Assembly (NCBI GenBank): GCA_963978895.1 | Contig: OZ022240.1 | Span: forward strand, 12,427,307 to 12,491,306 | Length of the DNA: 64,000 nucleotides | DNA from: Erpobdella octoculata | Taxonomy: Eukaryota > Annelida > Clitellata > Hirudinida > Erpobdellidae | Direction of reading: 5' to 3' | Shown: one piece after another, positions 16,531 through 28,600 of the stretch | Layout: the number at the start of each line of letters is the position of its first letter | How positions within the stretch are numbered: the first letter of the stretch is position 1 | Position numbers and translations under genes: made by a program | The notes under the pieces: model-generated | The model's database searches: none | What the model was told of the DNA's origin: nothing | Seen by the model: only the letters and a program-made list of their open reading frames with translations

Positions 16531-16856
16531 TAATAAATAACTGATATTTGAAGCTGCAGCAACTCTTATTAGGAAAGATATTAGATCTTCTGTAGTTGAT
16601 AAAAATCCTTGTTCTAAAAAAAACAAATTTTATTTTTGCATACATTTAGTGTGTACACAAATTTACTTTAACTGCTTGTTACAAATCTTTTGTTTGATCC
16701 ACTAAAATGATTTTACAATACTATAATATAAAAACTGTTTGACAGCAATAAAATAAACTGTACAACAAAACAAAAACTCTAAACTTGTATTGCAAACAGC
16801 TTTAGTTACATGAAACTGCAGCAACTTAAATATATATATATATATTTATATTTATA

Positions 16857-18154
16857 TCTATATATATATAAATGAGAATATGTATGTAAGTATTGATGTC
16901 CTTTATGCATTCCTACACCATTCATTCAATCGTAGTGCAATTTTTACACAAGCTTGAGAGGCAATGGTAGAAGGTTTTTGTCAAAAAAAATTGAAATCGG
17001 TCACAAAATGAGCGGAGCGGGAGAGCGATCTTGATGAAATTTGGCAAGGAAGTAGTTTTCATACAGGGGATGAATGTTAAGAATGTTTGGACTCCCAACT
17101 CCGATCTCCCGGCTCAGGTAGGCTAAAAAACTTTCCAGGCCAAAAGTGCCTATGTAGGACCATCAAAGGTAATTTGTGTAATAAAATTCAAATTTAGTTT
17201 ACGTAACAACGTTTGAAGGCTTCAAACAACTTTTAGCAAATCTATTTTACGTTGTATGGGCTAAAAGAAGTTAGGAAAGAGTGGAAAGGAGAAAATGAGC
17301 GTGAGCGGGAACGGAAACGGGATTATGTATGTATGTATGTATGTATGTATGTATGTATGTATGTATGTATGTATGTATGTATGTATGTATGTATGTATGT
17401 ATGTATGTATGTATGTATGTATGTATGTATGTATGTATGTATGTATGTATGTATGTATGTATGTATATATGTATGTATGCATGCATGTATGTATGTATGT
17501 GCGTATGTATGTGTGTATGTATGTATGTGTATGAGCATGTATGTGTGTGTTTATGTATGTGTGTATTTATGTATGTATGTATGTGTTTTTTTACAATATT
17601 TCGGCACTAAATGCTCATTCAAAGTATGTATGTGTGTATGTATGTATGTATGTATGTATGTATGTATGTATGTATGTATGTATGTATGTATGTATGTATG
17701 TATGTATGTATGTATGTATGTATGTATGTATGTATGTATGTATGTATGTATGTATGAATGTATGTATGTATGTATGTTAGTATATTTGTATGTATGTATG
17801 TATGTATGTATGTATGTATGTATGTATGTATGTATGTATTTATGTATGTATGTATGTATGTATGTATGTATGTATGTATGTATGTATGTATGTATGTATG
17901 TATGTATGTATGTATGTATGTATGTATGTATGTATGTATGTATGTATGTATGTATGTATGTATGTATGTATGTATGTATATATGTAGAATCGGATCTAGG
18001 GGAGGGGAATAGAGAGCAAAAAAATGAGCGGGAAAGCGACAGGGAACAGATAATGACCGGGAGCGGGAGCGCAAGCGGGAAAGAAACGGGAGCAAAAAAG
18101 AAACGCATTAGGTAAACCTCTAAAAACCCCGGCAACGCCGGGTGCCCCCGCTAG
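16857..18154 (+). mobile_element. Helitron-like non-autonomous element carrying a (GTAT)n array
   Basis: The proposed 5' end is TCTATATATATATAAATGAG. The 3' end has hairpin CCCGGCAACGCCGGG, eight bases, then CTAG (18,151-18,154) followed by T. The interior has a G/A-rich block with GGGAGCGGGAGC and long TATG repeats (17,326-17,985) broken by a patch reading CAATATTTCGGCACTAAATG. The long Tyr/Met/Cys/Val and Thr/Ile/His frames across it are only repeat translations. Confidence 0.6.
17326..17985. repeat. (GTAT)n microsatellite array, two blocks
   Basis: Blocks 17,326-17,475 and 17,625-17,985 of near-perfect TATG repeats, separated by diverged TGTG-rich sequence. Confidence 0.96.
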
Positions 18155-19696
18155 TATCTATATAAATAAGTAAGTACAAGCAGGGAGGGGTGGATAGATG
18201 CATCCCCCACCAGAGTATCAAAGTATCAATTGATATATTTTGGGTTTAATACCTGGTTTATGTGAAATAACAGTAGCTTGCTGGGAGGAGAAAGTGGAAG
18301 TCTTTGAAAAAAAATTGGAGAAATACTTCTAACAACCCCTAACCGGTCATCAGCTTTTTTGAAGAGAATGTGAAAATTTTCTGCACCTCCCACGAATTTC
18401 TGTATCCGCTACTGGGTATAAGAAGCGTGAATGATTTAATCATATTGCAGGGACAAGTAAAGGGTTAGTAAAAAAAAGATGTCCAAAATAGGGTGTGTAG
18501 AATTTTGTTTTATTTTTGTGTAATAAATAATAATAACTGTGATGTAGACAGCTGTGAGGGAATCGACATTTTATCAATACCACTAATAGGGTAAAGTTCC
18601 ATGAGTTTGCTGATTGTGTTTTGGCACAGAAAACAGCTAAACTTTAGACCAACGCTGATACACAATTTATTATTCTGCATTTATTGGTAAATCTAGCATC
18701 GAACTCAAATATAAAACTGTATACACGCGCATAAAGGATTCTAAGACGCATTAAATCATCACGAGGTTAATTAAAGTTAAAATTAACAATTTATATAATA
18801 TAATTTAGGATAGGTGAATAAAAATTAAATTTTGGAAATCAATAAGGGGGAATTGTCTACACACGCCAGAAGGATTCCAATACGCTATGAATCATCACTA
18901 GGTTAAGTAAAGTTAAAATTAAAAAATATAAATAGTATACTCTAGGTAAAAAAATTCAAATTTTAAAAATTAGGGGGGGGGAAATTCCCCTCCTGCTCCT
19001 CTCAATTTACGTCCTTGCGTACGGTGTAACATACGCCACTGATTGAAATTCTAGGCATGCGGGGTCGCAAGTTGTTTATTTTTATCACATCGAGAAACTC
19101 CAACAGTACCGAACGTGTTAGACTTGATCGAGTCACGTCGACTTTATTTTTCCGATTTGAAGCGGGCTCAACTGAACCAGTTTAGCTTAACAAGACCATG
19201 TTAATTAGCTATCCAGACTGATCGGGAACTCGTTAATATGCAAGCTAATTGATTAGTATAAATAATTCGGACAAAATTGATTTTTGCGTCGGACGTGAAT
19301 AATTAATGGTGGGACACAATTGAATAACAATCAGTCTACTTGTAATTTGGAGAAATGAGAGTGCATGCATTAAAGAACTTAAAGAACTTTCATCTTTTTA
19401 CTACACATTTATAGGTATTCACCGCCGATTAATTTCATTGCGTAACTTGAAAAAATACATTTATAAATGAAAACAAGTGAACCGTAGAAAACTTAGTTTT
19501 TTTTAAATCCTTTATTTTTATTCTTTCAAAATACTTTTAGTTTGTCGATACAGCTTATTAACGTCACCAAACAGCGCATAGATTTTTTTAGCTTTTTTCT
19601 TTTTGAGCGTGAATATCTAAAAATTATTTTTTGGTCCTAACGAGTCTATGGACCAAGTTTCATATCGATTGGATGATGGGAAATGGGTTTGTGTTT
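18155..19696. other. host intron 2, unique sequence
   Basis: No gene or clear element. The stretch 19,190-19,310 has homeodomain-type motifs (TTAATTAGCT, CTAATTGATTAG) and an octamer-like TTAATATGCAAGC. It could be regulatory; this is inference. Confidence 0.4.
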
Positions 19697-19917
<221 letters not shown>

Positions 19918-20013
19918 GGCGATAGGTTAAGTTAATAAAAAGGATCTAATAAAGAATAGCGGTGCAGATTGGTGAAGTTAATATAAAGGATCTAATAAAG
20001 AATAGCGAGTAAC

Positions 20014-20093
20014 CTGCGGTGCATTTTCTTGAGTTTCTGAGTGGCCACAGGTTGAATCCACGTCGTCGATGACACCCTCCATCTTCACACTTG
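20014..20093 (-). CDS. host gene exon 2
   Basis: Acceptor TTTTTCAG before CAAGTGTGAAGATGG; donor CACCGCAG before GTTACT, an unusual +3/+4 but still GT. The 80 bases complete the split codon of exon 1 and end on a whole codon. The product contains MEGVIDDVDSTCGHSETQEN, an acidic segment. Its internal ATG (GAAGATGG, A at -3, G at +4) is a strong alternative start. Most of the 78 bases around it look coding in this one frame. Confidence 0.55.
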
Positions 20094-20157
20094 CTGAAAA
20101 ACGTAATAATTGTTCTCGAAAGCTTATAAAGAAATATTTTTAAAAATATTTTTTTAG

Positions 20158-20465
20158 AACAGCGTTTATATATACATTCAATAAAAATTTAAAAATAATA
20201 TTTAAGTGCACTAAATAACATTTTTCGAACCAAACTTTTTTGCTTCGTTCGGTAGATAAAAGCGTTGGACGTTAGTCGAATATATATAATAGATCACAGA
20301 TTATAGTTGTTGCGCACAACTCTTTCATCTTCCGAGCGAAGCTAAAAATTGGGTTCGAAAAACTTTATTTAGTGCACTTAAGTGCACTTAATACTTGAAA
20401 ATAGTATTTAAATGCTATTTTCAAGTTTTTAGTACATTTATATATAAATAAATAAACGTTGTTCA
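20158..20465. mobile_element. fold-back MITE-like element in host intron 1
   Basis: Long imperfect inverted arms: AACAGCGTTTATATATAC... with TTAAGTGCACTAAATAACAT on the left, and ATTTAGTGCACTTAA ... AATAAACGTTGTT on the right. The inner arms hold TTTTCGAACC/GGTTCGAAAA. The loop is about 90 bases. No coding. Confidence 0.5.
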
Positions 20466-20941
20466 ATTTTTTTTAATTTTTTAACGAGTCTTGTAATCAA
20501 TTAGACATCAATCTTGTAATCAAAAGACATCAATTTTTTGCCAAATTTATTTATTTTAGTGTTACTATAACCCAATTCATTTGTAGCTTCACATTCTGCA
20601 TGTGCGAACGTTCCACTTCTAGACACTGGTGGAAGCTTCTCCTACTTATGTGTTTTCCTATGTTTAAATCTTTTCTTTTAATTTTTTTAATCTAAAAACG
20701 GATTAATGTTTTGTCACCGGATATACACCTGCATGCAAAAAATCAAATACTTACAACCAATAGAAGTGTCTTTAAAAACGTTAGAAAAATCCACGAAACA
20801 AACAACAACCAGTGCAAACTATTATAAGCATTGTAAAAAGAATATTTAAGAAAAAGATTATATTATTCATAGCCATGAAATTATTTTAAGAAAAATTAAA
20901 TTGTGAGAATTCTGGTTGAATAATGAATCAGGTTGAATTAC

Positions 20942-21017
20942 CTTGTTTTTTGGTTTCTTCTTCGTTCCTCTGTAGAAGCATTCCCAACTCTTGACAGTCA
21001 ACTCAATACTTCTGAAT
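20942..21017 (-). CDS. host gene exon 1 (5' UTR and possible start)
   Basis: The exon ends AAACAAG before GTAATTC. The start is set at the initiator A (21,017). An ATG at 20,981-20,979 (GGGAATGC) opens 13 codons, MLLQRNEEETKKQ, that stay in frame through exon 2. Translation could begin here or at the better-context ATG in exon 2. Confidence 0.5.
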
Positions 21018-21046
21018 GATTTCCTGAGTTAGCTGATATTTATAAA
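21012..21046 (-). promoter_or_regulatory. core promoter: TATA box and initiator
   Basis: On the minus strand TTTATAAATA (21,046-21,037) lies about 27-29 bases upstream of TCATTC (21,019-21,014), a perfect match to the arthropod-style initiator TCAKTY. It sits just upstream of the first inferred exon. Confidence 0.45.
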
Positions 21047-21059
21047 CAAGTCCCAACAC

Positions 21060-22340
21060 GGTGCATTGAGCAGACGTTAAACATTATTCAAATCACGGCG
21101 TTTCCTCTCATCCACCGCTAATTATTCTACGGACCGTCGCTCAATATGCATGTATTTATAGAAGTACCTCCAAATGTTATATGCAAGTGTATCCGTATGC
21201 GCTTGTGTGCGCGCTCTCGTGTTTCATGTGTGCATGTGCACATACGAAAATATAAAATATAGCATAAATTGACCCTTATTCAAGTGAAAAAGATATAGAG
21301 ATGATGACATATTTAATGACTTGTACTATTTGATATTCGATAGATGATCAAGAAAAAATATTAAAAATGTGGACTATGTGGTCTGCAGTTATCTGTCCGG
21401 AAAATCAAAAACTCAGTTATTTCACGAGATTTAGTTAACTTGTTTGTTAAAAGATAATTATAGAATTATAATTTGTGACAAATGTACTAATGAATATGGC
21501 CGATCAACATTCGTTATGAAGCGCCTAGAAAATTGCACTGACGTATCCATGCCAAACAAAAACCGGTGACGTGTTTACTTTGTATATTTTATGTCGTCGT
21601 TTTCTAGCTTATCACTCTTGTCGATATTAACAAACATTGGGAAACGAACATTCCGAAAAAAGTTACCAGGATGGAAAGGTCCTAAGGCCAAAATGTCTGG
21701 GGGACTTCTCCGATATTCATAGACAACTTTATACACGAGCGTCCAATGTCCTCCCGTGCTTTATACTGGGCTGTCCCACATTTTGATTGGGAATAACGGG
21801 CGGCACAGCATTTAAAATTTAGCAATGTGATAGAAAATTAATGCACAATTATATACACCTGTCATCATTCACACAACAAATTTTTTTTATGAATAATAAT
21901 GCCAGTTATGTGAATAAAAATCCATAGATTCGTCGATATCACCAATCTTTTACGGATTATTAATATTTAAAAATATTTCAGTTTTGGAGGATAACTTAGT
22001 TAAACAATGTTTAACGCATATCGTTGTAAACGTTTTAGTTGTGAAGGTTGGAGGAATGAAAAAAGAGGAATAGAGTGTAAGCAAACAATTCCGTCGTTAG
22101 TATGGAAATATGCATGCAAGCGAGCCGGCTTTTGTATAATTGATTAGCCGCATTCTATGAATACATTATCAACGCCGGAGCATTAATTTGCATATAAAAT
22201 GCCAACGTACTAATGCATCCTACAAAACTGTCGGTATGCTGGCTTATGAATTATTTATAAGACAGTAATTTGCATATATGCAAATAGTTCTAAATAAAAT
22301 TACTTGTTCTTTTGGTCAAAATGTATAAAACTTTTTTTCA
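21060..22340 (-). promoter_or_regulatory. unique upstream region with POU-octamer and homeodomain-type sites
   Basis: It is free of recognised transposons, unlike most of the window. It contains TTAATTTGCATATAAAATG near 22,180, and the inverted octamer pair ATTTGCATATATGCAAAT at about 22,270-22,287, as well as TAATTGATTAGCC near 22,137. Such sites bind POU and homeodomain proteins. An enhancer role for the host gene is inference. Confidence 0.35.
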
Positions 22341-22356
22341 AATTTAGCACATAAAT

Positions 22357-22473
<117 letters not shown>

Positions 22474-22488
22474 ACTATAAATAAATTT

Positions 22489-23304
22489 ATGTCACGTATT
22501 ACTGATAAAAAACATGTTTCAAAACCTAATACCAATAACTCATCAAATTCTTGTATAATTCCATTATATTATGCTAATCAGATGTCTAATATTTATAAAA
22601 TAGATAAAAAAGTGTTGAAAAACATTGTGTATGATAATATTAAGGTTGTAAATAAAGATAATACACTCAGGTTACACATCTATTATAACAATGGAAAAAC
22701 TCATAATCTTTTAATTAAAAATAGTATAAATAATGTTTCTAGCCCTGTAGCACAAACCAACCTAGTGTACCAATTTTCGTGTCCGTTTCCACATGGTCAG
22801 GTTGAAAATTACATTGGTCATACTAGAACTACTCTGTCTCGTAGATTGACAATGCATTGTCAAAGTGGTGCCATATACCAACATATGTCAACACAACATT
22901 CAATCAAACCATCACATAAATTTCTAATTGATAACACCAGTATACTAATGAAAGAAAATCAACCCATTAAGTTAAAATTAAAAGAAGCTTTAGCTATTAA
23001 TAAATGTAAGCCTTTAATTAATAAACAATGGTATTCTTTTGATTTAACTCTTAAACTTTTTGGTTCTCTAAATAGTAATAAAACTAATAATAATAATAAT
23101 AATAAATGTTTTAACCCATCTACGACTTCTGTTAAAAATATGCATGTTAATAGTGCCAATGTTTCTTCAGGTATTTCTTCGTTGAATGAATGTTTTGTAC
23201 CAGACGTTTGTGTTTCAAAGGTTATAGATAATGTATCTGATTCTTCTTCCAGTCACGTCCTTGAAGTTGACTGTAATTCCGTTGTTAAAGGCTTTACTAA
23301 CTGA
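22489..23304 (+). pseudogene. Penelope ORF C-terminal part: linker and GIY-YIG endonuclease
   Basis: 271 codons, open to a natural stop. The linker motif YYANQMSNIYKIDKKVLKN is typical of Penelope-like proteins just before the endonuclease. The nuclease reads VYQFSC...PHGQVENYIGHT, then RRLTMH, then a segment with KEN and LKLKEALAI; these fit the GIY-YIG core (Tyr, YIG, Arg, His, Glu). In intact elements this domain nicks target DNA for target-primed reverse transcription. The tail is Asn/Ser-rich with six Asn codons at about 23,085-23,105. It is called a pseudogene because RT is missing. Confidence 0.85.
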
Positions 23305-23479
23305 TCTTAATTATTTAGTTATTACTGGTATTATTATAATTATTTTAATTTAAATATTTTTTATGTTGTTACATTTGTATATAATGAATTAAGATTTATT
23401 AAAATTGTATTTTAATTCCTTTCAATTAGTTGTATTTTTTACCATTTAGTCATTGCATTTTATTTTAAAAAAGTTAAAC

Positions 23480-23523
23480 GGCTCTGATGATGGCAAAAAA
23501 TTGCCGAAATAGATCTATAAGCC
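23480..23523 (+). ncRNA. hammerhead ribozyme, Penelope type
   Basis: Helix I GGCT/AGCC, CTGATGA, extra T, stem II GGCAA/TTGCC with a short A loop, GAAA, palindromic helix III TAGATCTA, cleavage after TA. The embedded ATG opens a short frame ending SISL, not the head. Confidence 0.88.
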
Positions 23524-23649
23524 TATAAGATTATGGAGTTTGTGTTTGGTAATAAATTATTTTTAAACCGATTTAGAGTATTGGAAAAAATTAAAAATAA
23601 AATCGATTCAGCCAAGTGCGCCACTTTTTTCAATCGAGTTTGCCTAAAA

Positions 23650-23759
<110 letters not shown>

Positions 23760-23925
23760 TACATAGCGAGGTATTAGATTTTCGTTAAGACACGCGCTGT
23801 TAAAAACTATACGCCATTTAAGGTTTATTACTTTTTTGCACAGATTTTCAATACGTCGCTTTTTTATATTAAACAAACTAGAACTATTGTTTAAAGACAT
23901 AATTTATTTAATCTATTGCCTACTG

Positions 23926-23959
23926 GCCAGTTTCGACGAAATTGTCATCTTCAGGGCAA
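23926..23959 (-). ncRNA. hammerhead ribozyme, Penelope type (MSLNN family)
   Basis: Helix I TTGCC/GGCAA, CTGAAGA, extra T, stem II GAC/GTC, GAAA, palindromic helix III CTGGCCAG, cleavage after TA. The listed span covers most of the fold; the full inverse is at 25,214-25,257. Confidence 0.88.
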
Positions 23960-24402
23960 ATAAACATCGAACGTAAACATAGACAAGATACGAGAATAAT
24001 AGAGTCTAAATACAGAGTTTAAATTAAATATATAACTCAGGAATTTATAAAAAAAAAAAGGAGAAATGGAGCTATTATAGAAATTTGAACATATTAAAAT
24101 CAATAGAATATATAAATAAAAAGAGACCTAATATGTAATGTTAAAATCCAGTAAATTTAAGAATGAAAATCACGGAAGAGATAATAAGAATTATATTGTT
24201 AGTAAAAACAAAAATATTATTCGAACGGTAGAAAGGGCTCAATAGGGGTTAAGACGGGATAACTTGTTAAGTTAAAGAACGAGATAATAAAATAAATAAA
24301 TAAAATAAATTAAATAAAATAAATAAAATAAAAATTAAATAAAAATTAAATTAAAATTAAATTAAATTAAAACCAAAGATGCAAAGAAAATTGTAAATGA
24401 TA

Positions 24403-25005
24403 TTATCTACGTCTTATAGTTACATTCAAGGCAAGGTGCTTGAATGTCTCCATATCAACTGGTATGTAGTTATCTGGAGAGAACACCGGCGAATCGCCCA
24501 GTCGAGCCGACGAGCACCCAGCGTTACCCACATTCAGAGGTTGAGGAGAAGAGTGAAGCTCAGTGGGCGACACAGACTTGGCAACGGACATGTCGTCAGA
24601 GGACTTTTTGGGAGTTTTGTAAATGGAAGTGGGTGTAGAGCAGTCACTAGGAACGCGCGACTGACTGTCCGCAAGACATGTAGACAATTCATCATGCACC
24701 GCAACTACACTTGGGTCCAACGGTTGAATTATCGGCTGATCTATGAACGCGTCGAGAGGTAAACCGGCTTGTAGACTTTCCAGTTTTTGACTGACGGGTT
24801 GACAAACGTATAATGGCTGGACGGTTGGCTCTTCAATTCTATAGCCAGATAGATTTAGAAGTCCACCATTAATCGTCTGTGTTTCCGTATTTTTCTCAAG
24901 AAGAGCACAAGTGTTATCGATATCCAACCGTATAGCATTATCGACATCGAGTTGGCAAGAACCTGTCATCACCTTTGGCGGTTGTACACTGACCTCGATT
25001 TTCAT
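24403..25005 (-). pseudogene. Penelope ORF C-terminal tail ending VTIRRR
   Basis: 200 codons with no nuclease fold. Ser/Thr/Pro-rich and acidic (for example [20 protein letters not shown]), ending [13 protein letters not shown] and a stop. The same ending type, F.HL...N.T.RRR, closes tails of other families at 31.3, 35.3, 39.3 and 40.6 kb, so it is a shared C-terminus. The basic end could be a nuclear-localisation or nucleic-acid-binding patch (inference). The upstream part of the ORF is lost at the inversion junction. Confidence 0.7.
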
Positions 25006-25213
25006 TCTTAAATTTACTGGATTTTAACATTACATATTAGGTCTCTTTTTATTTATATATTCTATTGATTTTAATATGTTCAAATTTCTATAATAGCTCC
25101 ATTTCTCCTTTTTTTTTTTTTTTTATAAATTCCTGAGTTATATATTTAATTTAAACTCTGTATTTAGACTCTATTATTCTCGTATCTTGTCTATGTTTAC
25201 GTTCGATGTTTAT

Positions 25214-25257
25214 TTGCCCTGAAGATGACAATTTCGTCGAAACTGGCCAGTAGGCAA
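25214..25257 (+). ncRNA. hammerhead ribozyme, Penelope type (MSLNN family)
   Basis: Inverse copy of the ribozyme at 23,926. Core CTGAAGA at 25,219-25,225 is intact, with helix III CTGGCCAG. The embedded ATG opens an 11-codon upstream frame (MTISSKLASRQ); the head itself starts at 25,273. Confidence 0.88.
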
Positions 25258-25272
25258 TAGATTAAATAAATT

Positions 25273-25390
25273 ATGTCTTTAAACAATAGTTCTAGTTTGT
25301 TTAATATAAAAAAGCGACGTATTGAAAATCTGTGCAAAAAAGTTATAAACCTTAAATGGCGTATAGTTTTTAACAGCGCGTGTCTTAACG
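25273..25390 (+). pseudogene. Penelope head, MSLNN family
   Basis: About 40 codons: [20 protein letters not shown], then [20 protein letters not shown], broken by (TA)n. The inverted copy at 23,760-23,900 continues to [10 protein letters not shown] before TA, showing that the break point within the head varies. Confidence 0.75.
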
Positions 25391-25583
<193 letters not shown>

Positions 25584-25609
25584 TCGTTCCTGTGCCGCAC
25601 GGCCTTTTG

Positions 25610-25659
25610 CTTTTACTGAACATGGCTGAAAAAATAGCCGAAACTTGCAAGTTAAAAAG
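25610..25659 (+). ncRNA. hammerhead ribozyme relic (MAEKIAETC family)
   Basis: Helix I CTTTT/AAAAG, stem II GGCT/AGCC, GAAA, and palindromic helix III CTTGCAAG are all kept. The core reads CTGAACA instead of CTGANGA, so the invariant G8 is lost and self-cleavage is not expected. Confidence 0.75.
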
Positions 25660-25810
25660 TAATAAAGATTTGTATAATCGGGCGTTCTTTAAACAACTTC
25701 GTGGGCTAAGTAAATTACGTGAACTATCTCATATAGAAAAAAAAGTTTGCAACAAAACTTGGTCTATAAAATGTAATCAAGCCTGTATTGACGAAATCAT
25801 AGATATCTAG
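25622..25810 (+). pseudogene. Penelope head, MAEKIAETC family
   Basis: 62 codons from the ribozyme-embedded ATG to a stop. The first residues, [10 protein letters not shown], are encoded by ribozyme stem II, the GAAA core and helix III. The last part, KKVCNKTWSIKCNQACIDE, is the KKxxNAKWxxxFNxxCLxE block of other families. The reading frame is preserved although the ribozyme core is mutated. Confidence 0.7.
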
Positions 25811-26715
25811 ATCGGCTATATAGGCTTATTTGCGGTTTTTGTTTGGTTTTACGCGCGCAGTTGAGTTTTAGTTTGTGCCTCCTGACTGACCATAGACAAG
25901 AGATTTGTTTACATTTGTCTACACCGGCGGCTTGCCTTACTTCGATAAGCAATTCATTCCAATTTTGCAGTTAACTATTATAAAGCAATGACAGCGCGTT
26001 ATTTTTTCAATATTTGTTTATCATAGATTAATTTATGACTTTCTATCAAAACTTCTTTGTTTCTTCAGCGCATGCTTTAATTGTTTTTGACAGAAATGAC
26101 TTTTATAAATTCCCTTGAATCTTTTGATTTAAACTTTAAAACCATAACATTTTAAGAAAATGCTTTTATCTGAAGATAACTGATAGTCATATGTATCTAT
26201 TTTATGCTGATAGTTTAAGTTTCAGCATAAAATCTGAATTCATTATGTCTTCAAAGACATTTTCTTAAAAGAGATATCTTAGACTAGACTTAGAACTAAA
26301 TCCTGACTAGGTTAGATTAGCAATAATAGTTACTGGCTTTTTCTAAAGTACATAATACTTTTTAGAATTAACATAGATTATTGAAGTCACTACCAATTCT
26401 TCTTTGCCCTGAAATGAATCTACCTGAGACGATTACATTTATTTACCTAGTTTTTAAGCAAGTAAAAAGCACTATGCCAACTATTGAGTTTATATTTATT
26501 CCTTTTCACTTTGCGATTACATTTGTGTAGTATCAGTTCAGTACACAGTTTCCAATAATGTTGAAGTAGATTTGCAAAAAACTGAGGCAACAAACTATGA
26601 TTTTACAAGTGTTTTTATTAATACAATAAATTCTGTTTGGCTTTTCAATGAACAAAAACTAAAAATGGCACAAAAAATTGAAAATTTAAGTTACTGTCCA
26701 CTCAATAAAATTTTT
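25811..26715. other. intergenic or transposon flank, nothing recognised
   Basis: AT-rich. A short inverted repeat (AACATTTTAAGAAAATG... and ...CATTTTCTTAAAAG) lies around 26,145-26,270. No ORF of interest. Confidence 0.5.
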
Positions 26716-28600
26716 TTAAACCTGAACTCTTAAGGTTTTGTGTATTAATTTTTGCTCGCTGATATTGTCATAACTTGAAAAACTCATAAACGATCGACTT
26801 AAGCAGCAGATAAGAATGATTGTCAATGCCATCCTGTGTATTCTTATATGATCCCCCAGGTTAAAAATATCTTTGGATCCAATTGATGTTAATGTTTGGC
26901 GAATAAGTTCTTTTATTTTAATTTCATCTTTGGCATTTGTGGCTGATACATGTTGTCTTAAAAATTTTTCTGCTGTCTGACATACCTAAAAAAAGTGTTT
27001 TTTAATACCATATTTATAAATAACAAATCTTAATTTTATCTTACTTTTATAACTCCAGAAGAAGGAAAGACATAACCACCTTTATTTTTCACCACTAGCA
27101 GCTGCAGTCCTATTTCATGTCCTAGGTTCTTGTGCTCATCAACTAAACTGTATCTATAAAATTGAAAATATTATTTAGTACTAAAAACACAGGAAACCAA
27201 AATTGATGACTGTAACAATTTATAATTTGAACCTGCAAACATTACATTCCAGTTTTTTAAATAACTTGGATACAATCCAACCAGCTATGTAGCTAATTAC
27301 ATTTTCTATCAAGACTTGAGCAAGCTCTGAGTCGATTCCATAATCACCTGGTTCTTCAAACACTTCTTCTTCATAAATGTTGTCTGTTTAATAAATAAGC
27401 AAATAATTAAGATTGGTACCAGCAAAAGAAATAACAATGAAAAATTTATTACAAATTTCTTTTCTTTCTTTGTGAAGATAATCAAGATAAGAAGTTTCAT
27501 CTTGCAGCATCACATTCCCTGTTTTCCCTGCCTGAATATTGCATCTAGATAAAATTCTTCTGAAAATGGATTGAAATTGGTATGCGGTTGGGTTGTTGTT
27601 CGATCCCCCTAGAAAATGTTAATTCTAATCAATATTTGCCTACTTATAACAAATTGTTTTTATACAACCTGCTCGTCTGACTGCCGCAAAGAATAGTTCA
27701 AGATGATCTTGGCTGAACTTATAAGTCAAAACATGGCTTTGACACTTGAGTAGGTTTCTGGCTATTTGAAGGATTGATTCAATGTCAATAACAAATCCTT
27801 TTAGACCCATCTGCTTAAAATGATGTTAATTATATAAATTGCTTTTAGTTTTGCAGCAAAACATTATCAAAAACATACTTTTTGTCTTGAATAATAAGGA
27901 TTCCACGAGAAGATTTTAGCTGAAGTAAGTAGTTTCTTAAACTCAGAAGACGTTGCTCAAACAATGCAAAATTTTGCAGTGTTAATGGTCCCTTGAAAGA
28001 TGGTGCATTGGGATTTTTGCTATTGAAAATATCAAATAAACAGTCTATTGCTTCTATAAATTCTACAGTCGGTGCCACGTCTTCAAAACCTGCCATTTTA
28101 CATTGATTCATCATTTTTAAAGCTGCAGCAACAGATGAGCTTAATGTTTGAGCTGCCAGTTTCACTTTCATCTTCTGATTTTTAAAATTGATATGTTGCT
28201 TGGTAAGTTTGTTAGCTGCTCTGAGTCCAGCTTCTTGTTGAATACCATCAAGTTGTGATATGTGAGACCACTTTATTGCACCAGAAGAAGAGAAAATAGT
28301 GTGGTATGCAGAAAATAAATTTCTCACTAGTTTCAGCATGTGACATGCATCAAAAATTATATATATTTTCCTGTTGCTTGATGAGCAAAACCATGTTTTT
28401 AAAGATCTTGTAAAATCTAACTCACACCCAAGCAGTTTCACCATTGTAACATTTGCAGGTAAGCCATCCATGACTAAAGAAATCACCTGGGGATTATTTT
28501 CAATTAATTTATTATTTTGTTTTGCAATGAAAAACATATAAGTTACTTACCGAAATTCCTATGCTTTCTAATTTATCAATTGCATACAAAATAGAGAGTG
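26716..28600 (-). pseudogene. P-element/THAP9-type transposase, C-terminal exons, 5' end interrupted
   Basis: Seven exons with GT/AG borders on the minus strand: about 28,551-28,600 (LYAIDKLESIGIS), 27,879-28,486, 27,669-27,810, about 27,480-27,608, 27,233-27,383, 27,045-27,153 and 26,716-26,985 (stop at 26,716). Signatures of the P/THAP9 family appear in order: VISLVMDGLPANVTMVKLLG, FDACHMLKLVRN, a long helix with LAAQTLSSSVAAAL, GFVIDIESILQIARN, LTYKFSQDHLELFF, SNNNPTAYQFQSIFRR, YIAGWIVSKLFKKLECNVC. These belong to the RNase-H-like transposase with its GTP-binding insertion. The THAP DNA-binding domain and first catalytic part are missing: the gene breaks at about 28,600 into a GC-rich repeat. 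No stop codon was seen inside the exons I read. It could be a transposon copy or a captured host gene. Confidence 0.8.

Noticed and set aside
17252..18135. Cys/Val/Tyr/Met-rich and Thr/Ile/His-rich frames of up to 287 aa
   Set aside because: Translations of (GTAT)n inside a Helitron-like element.
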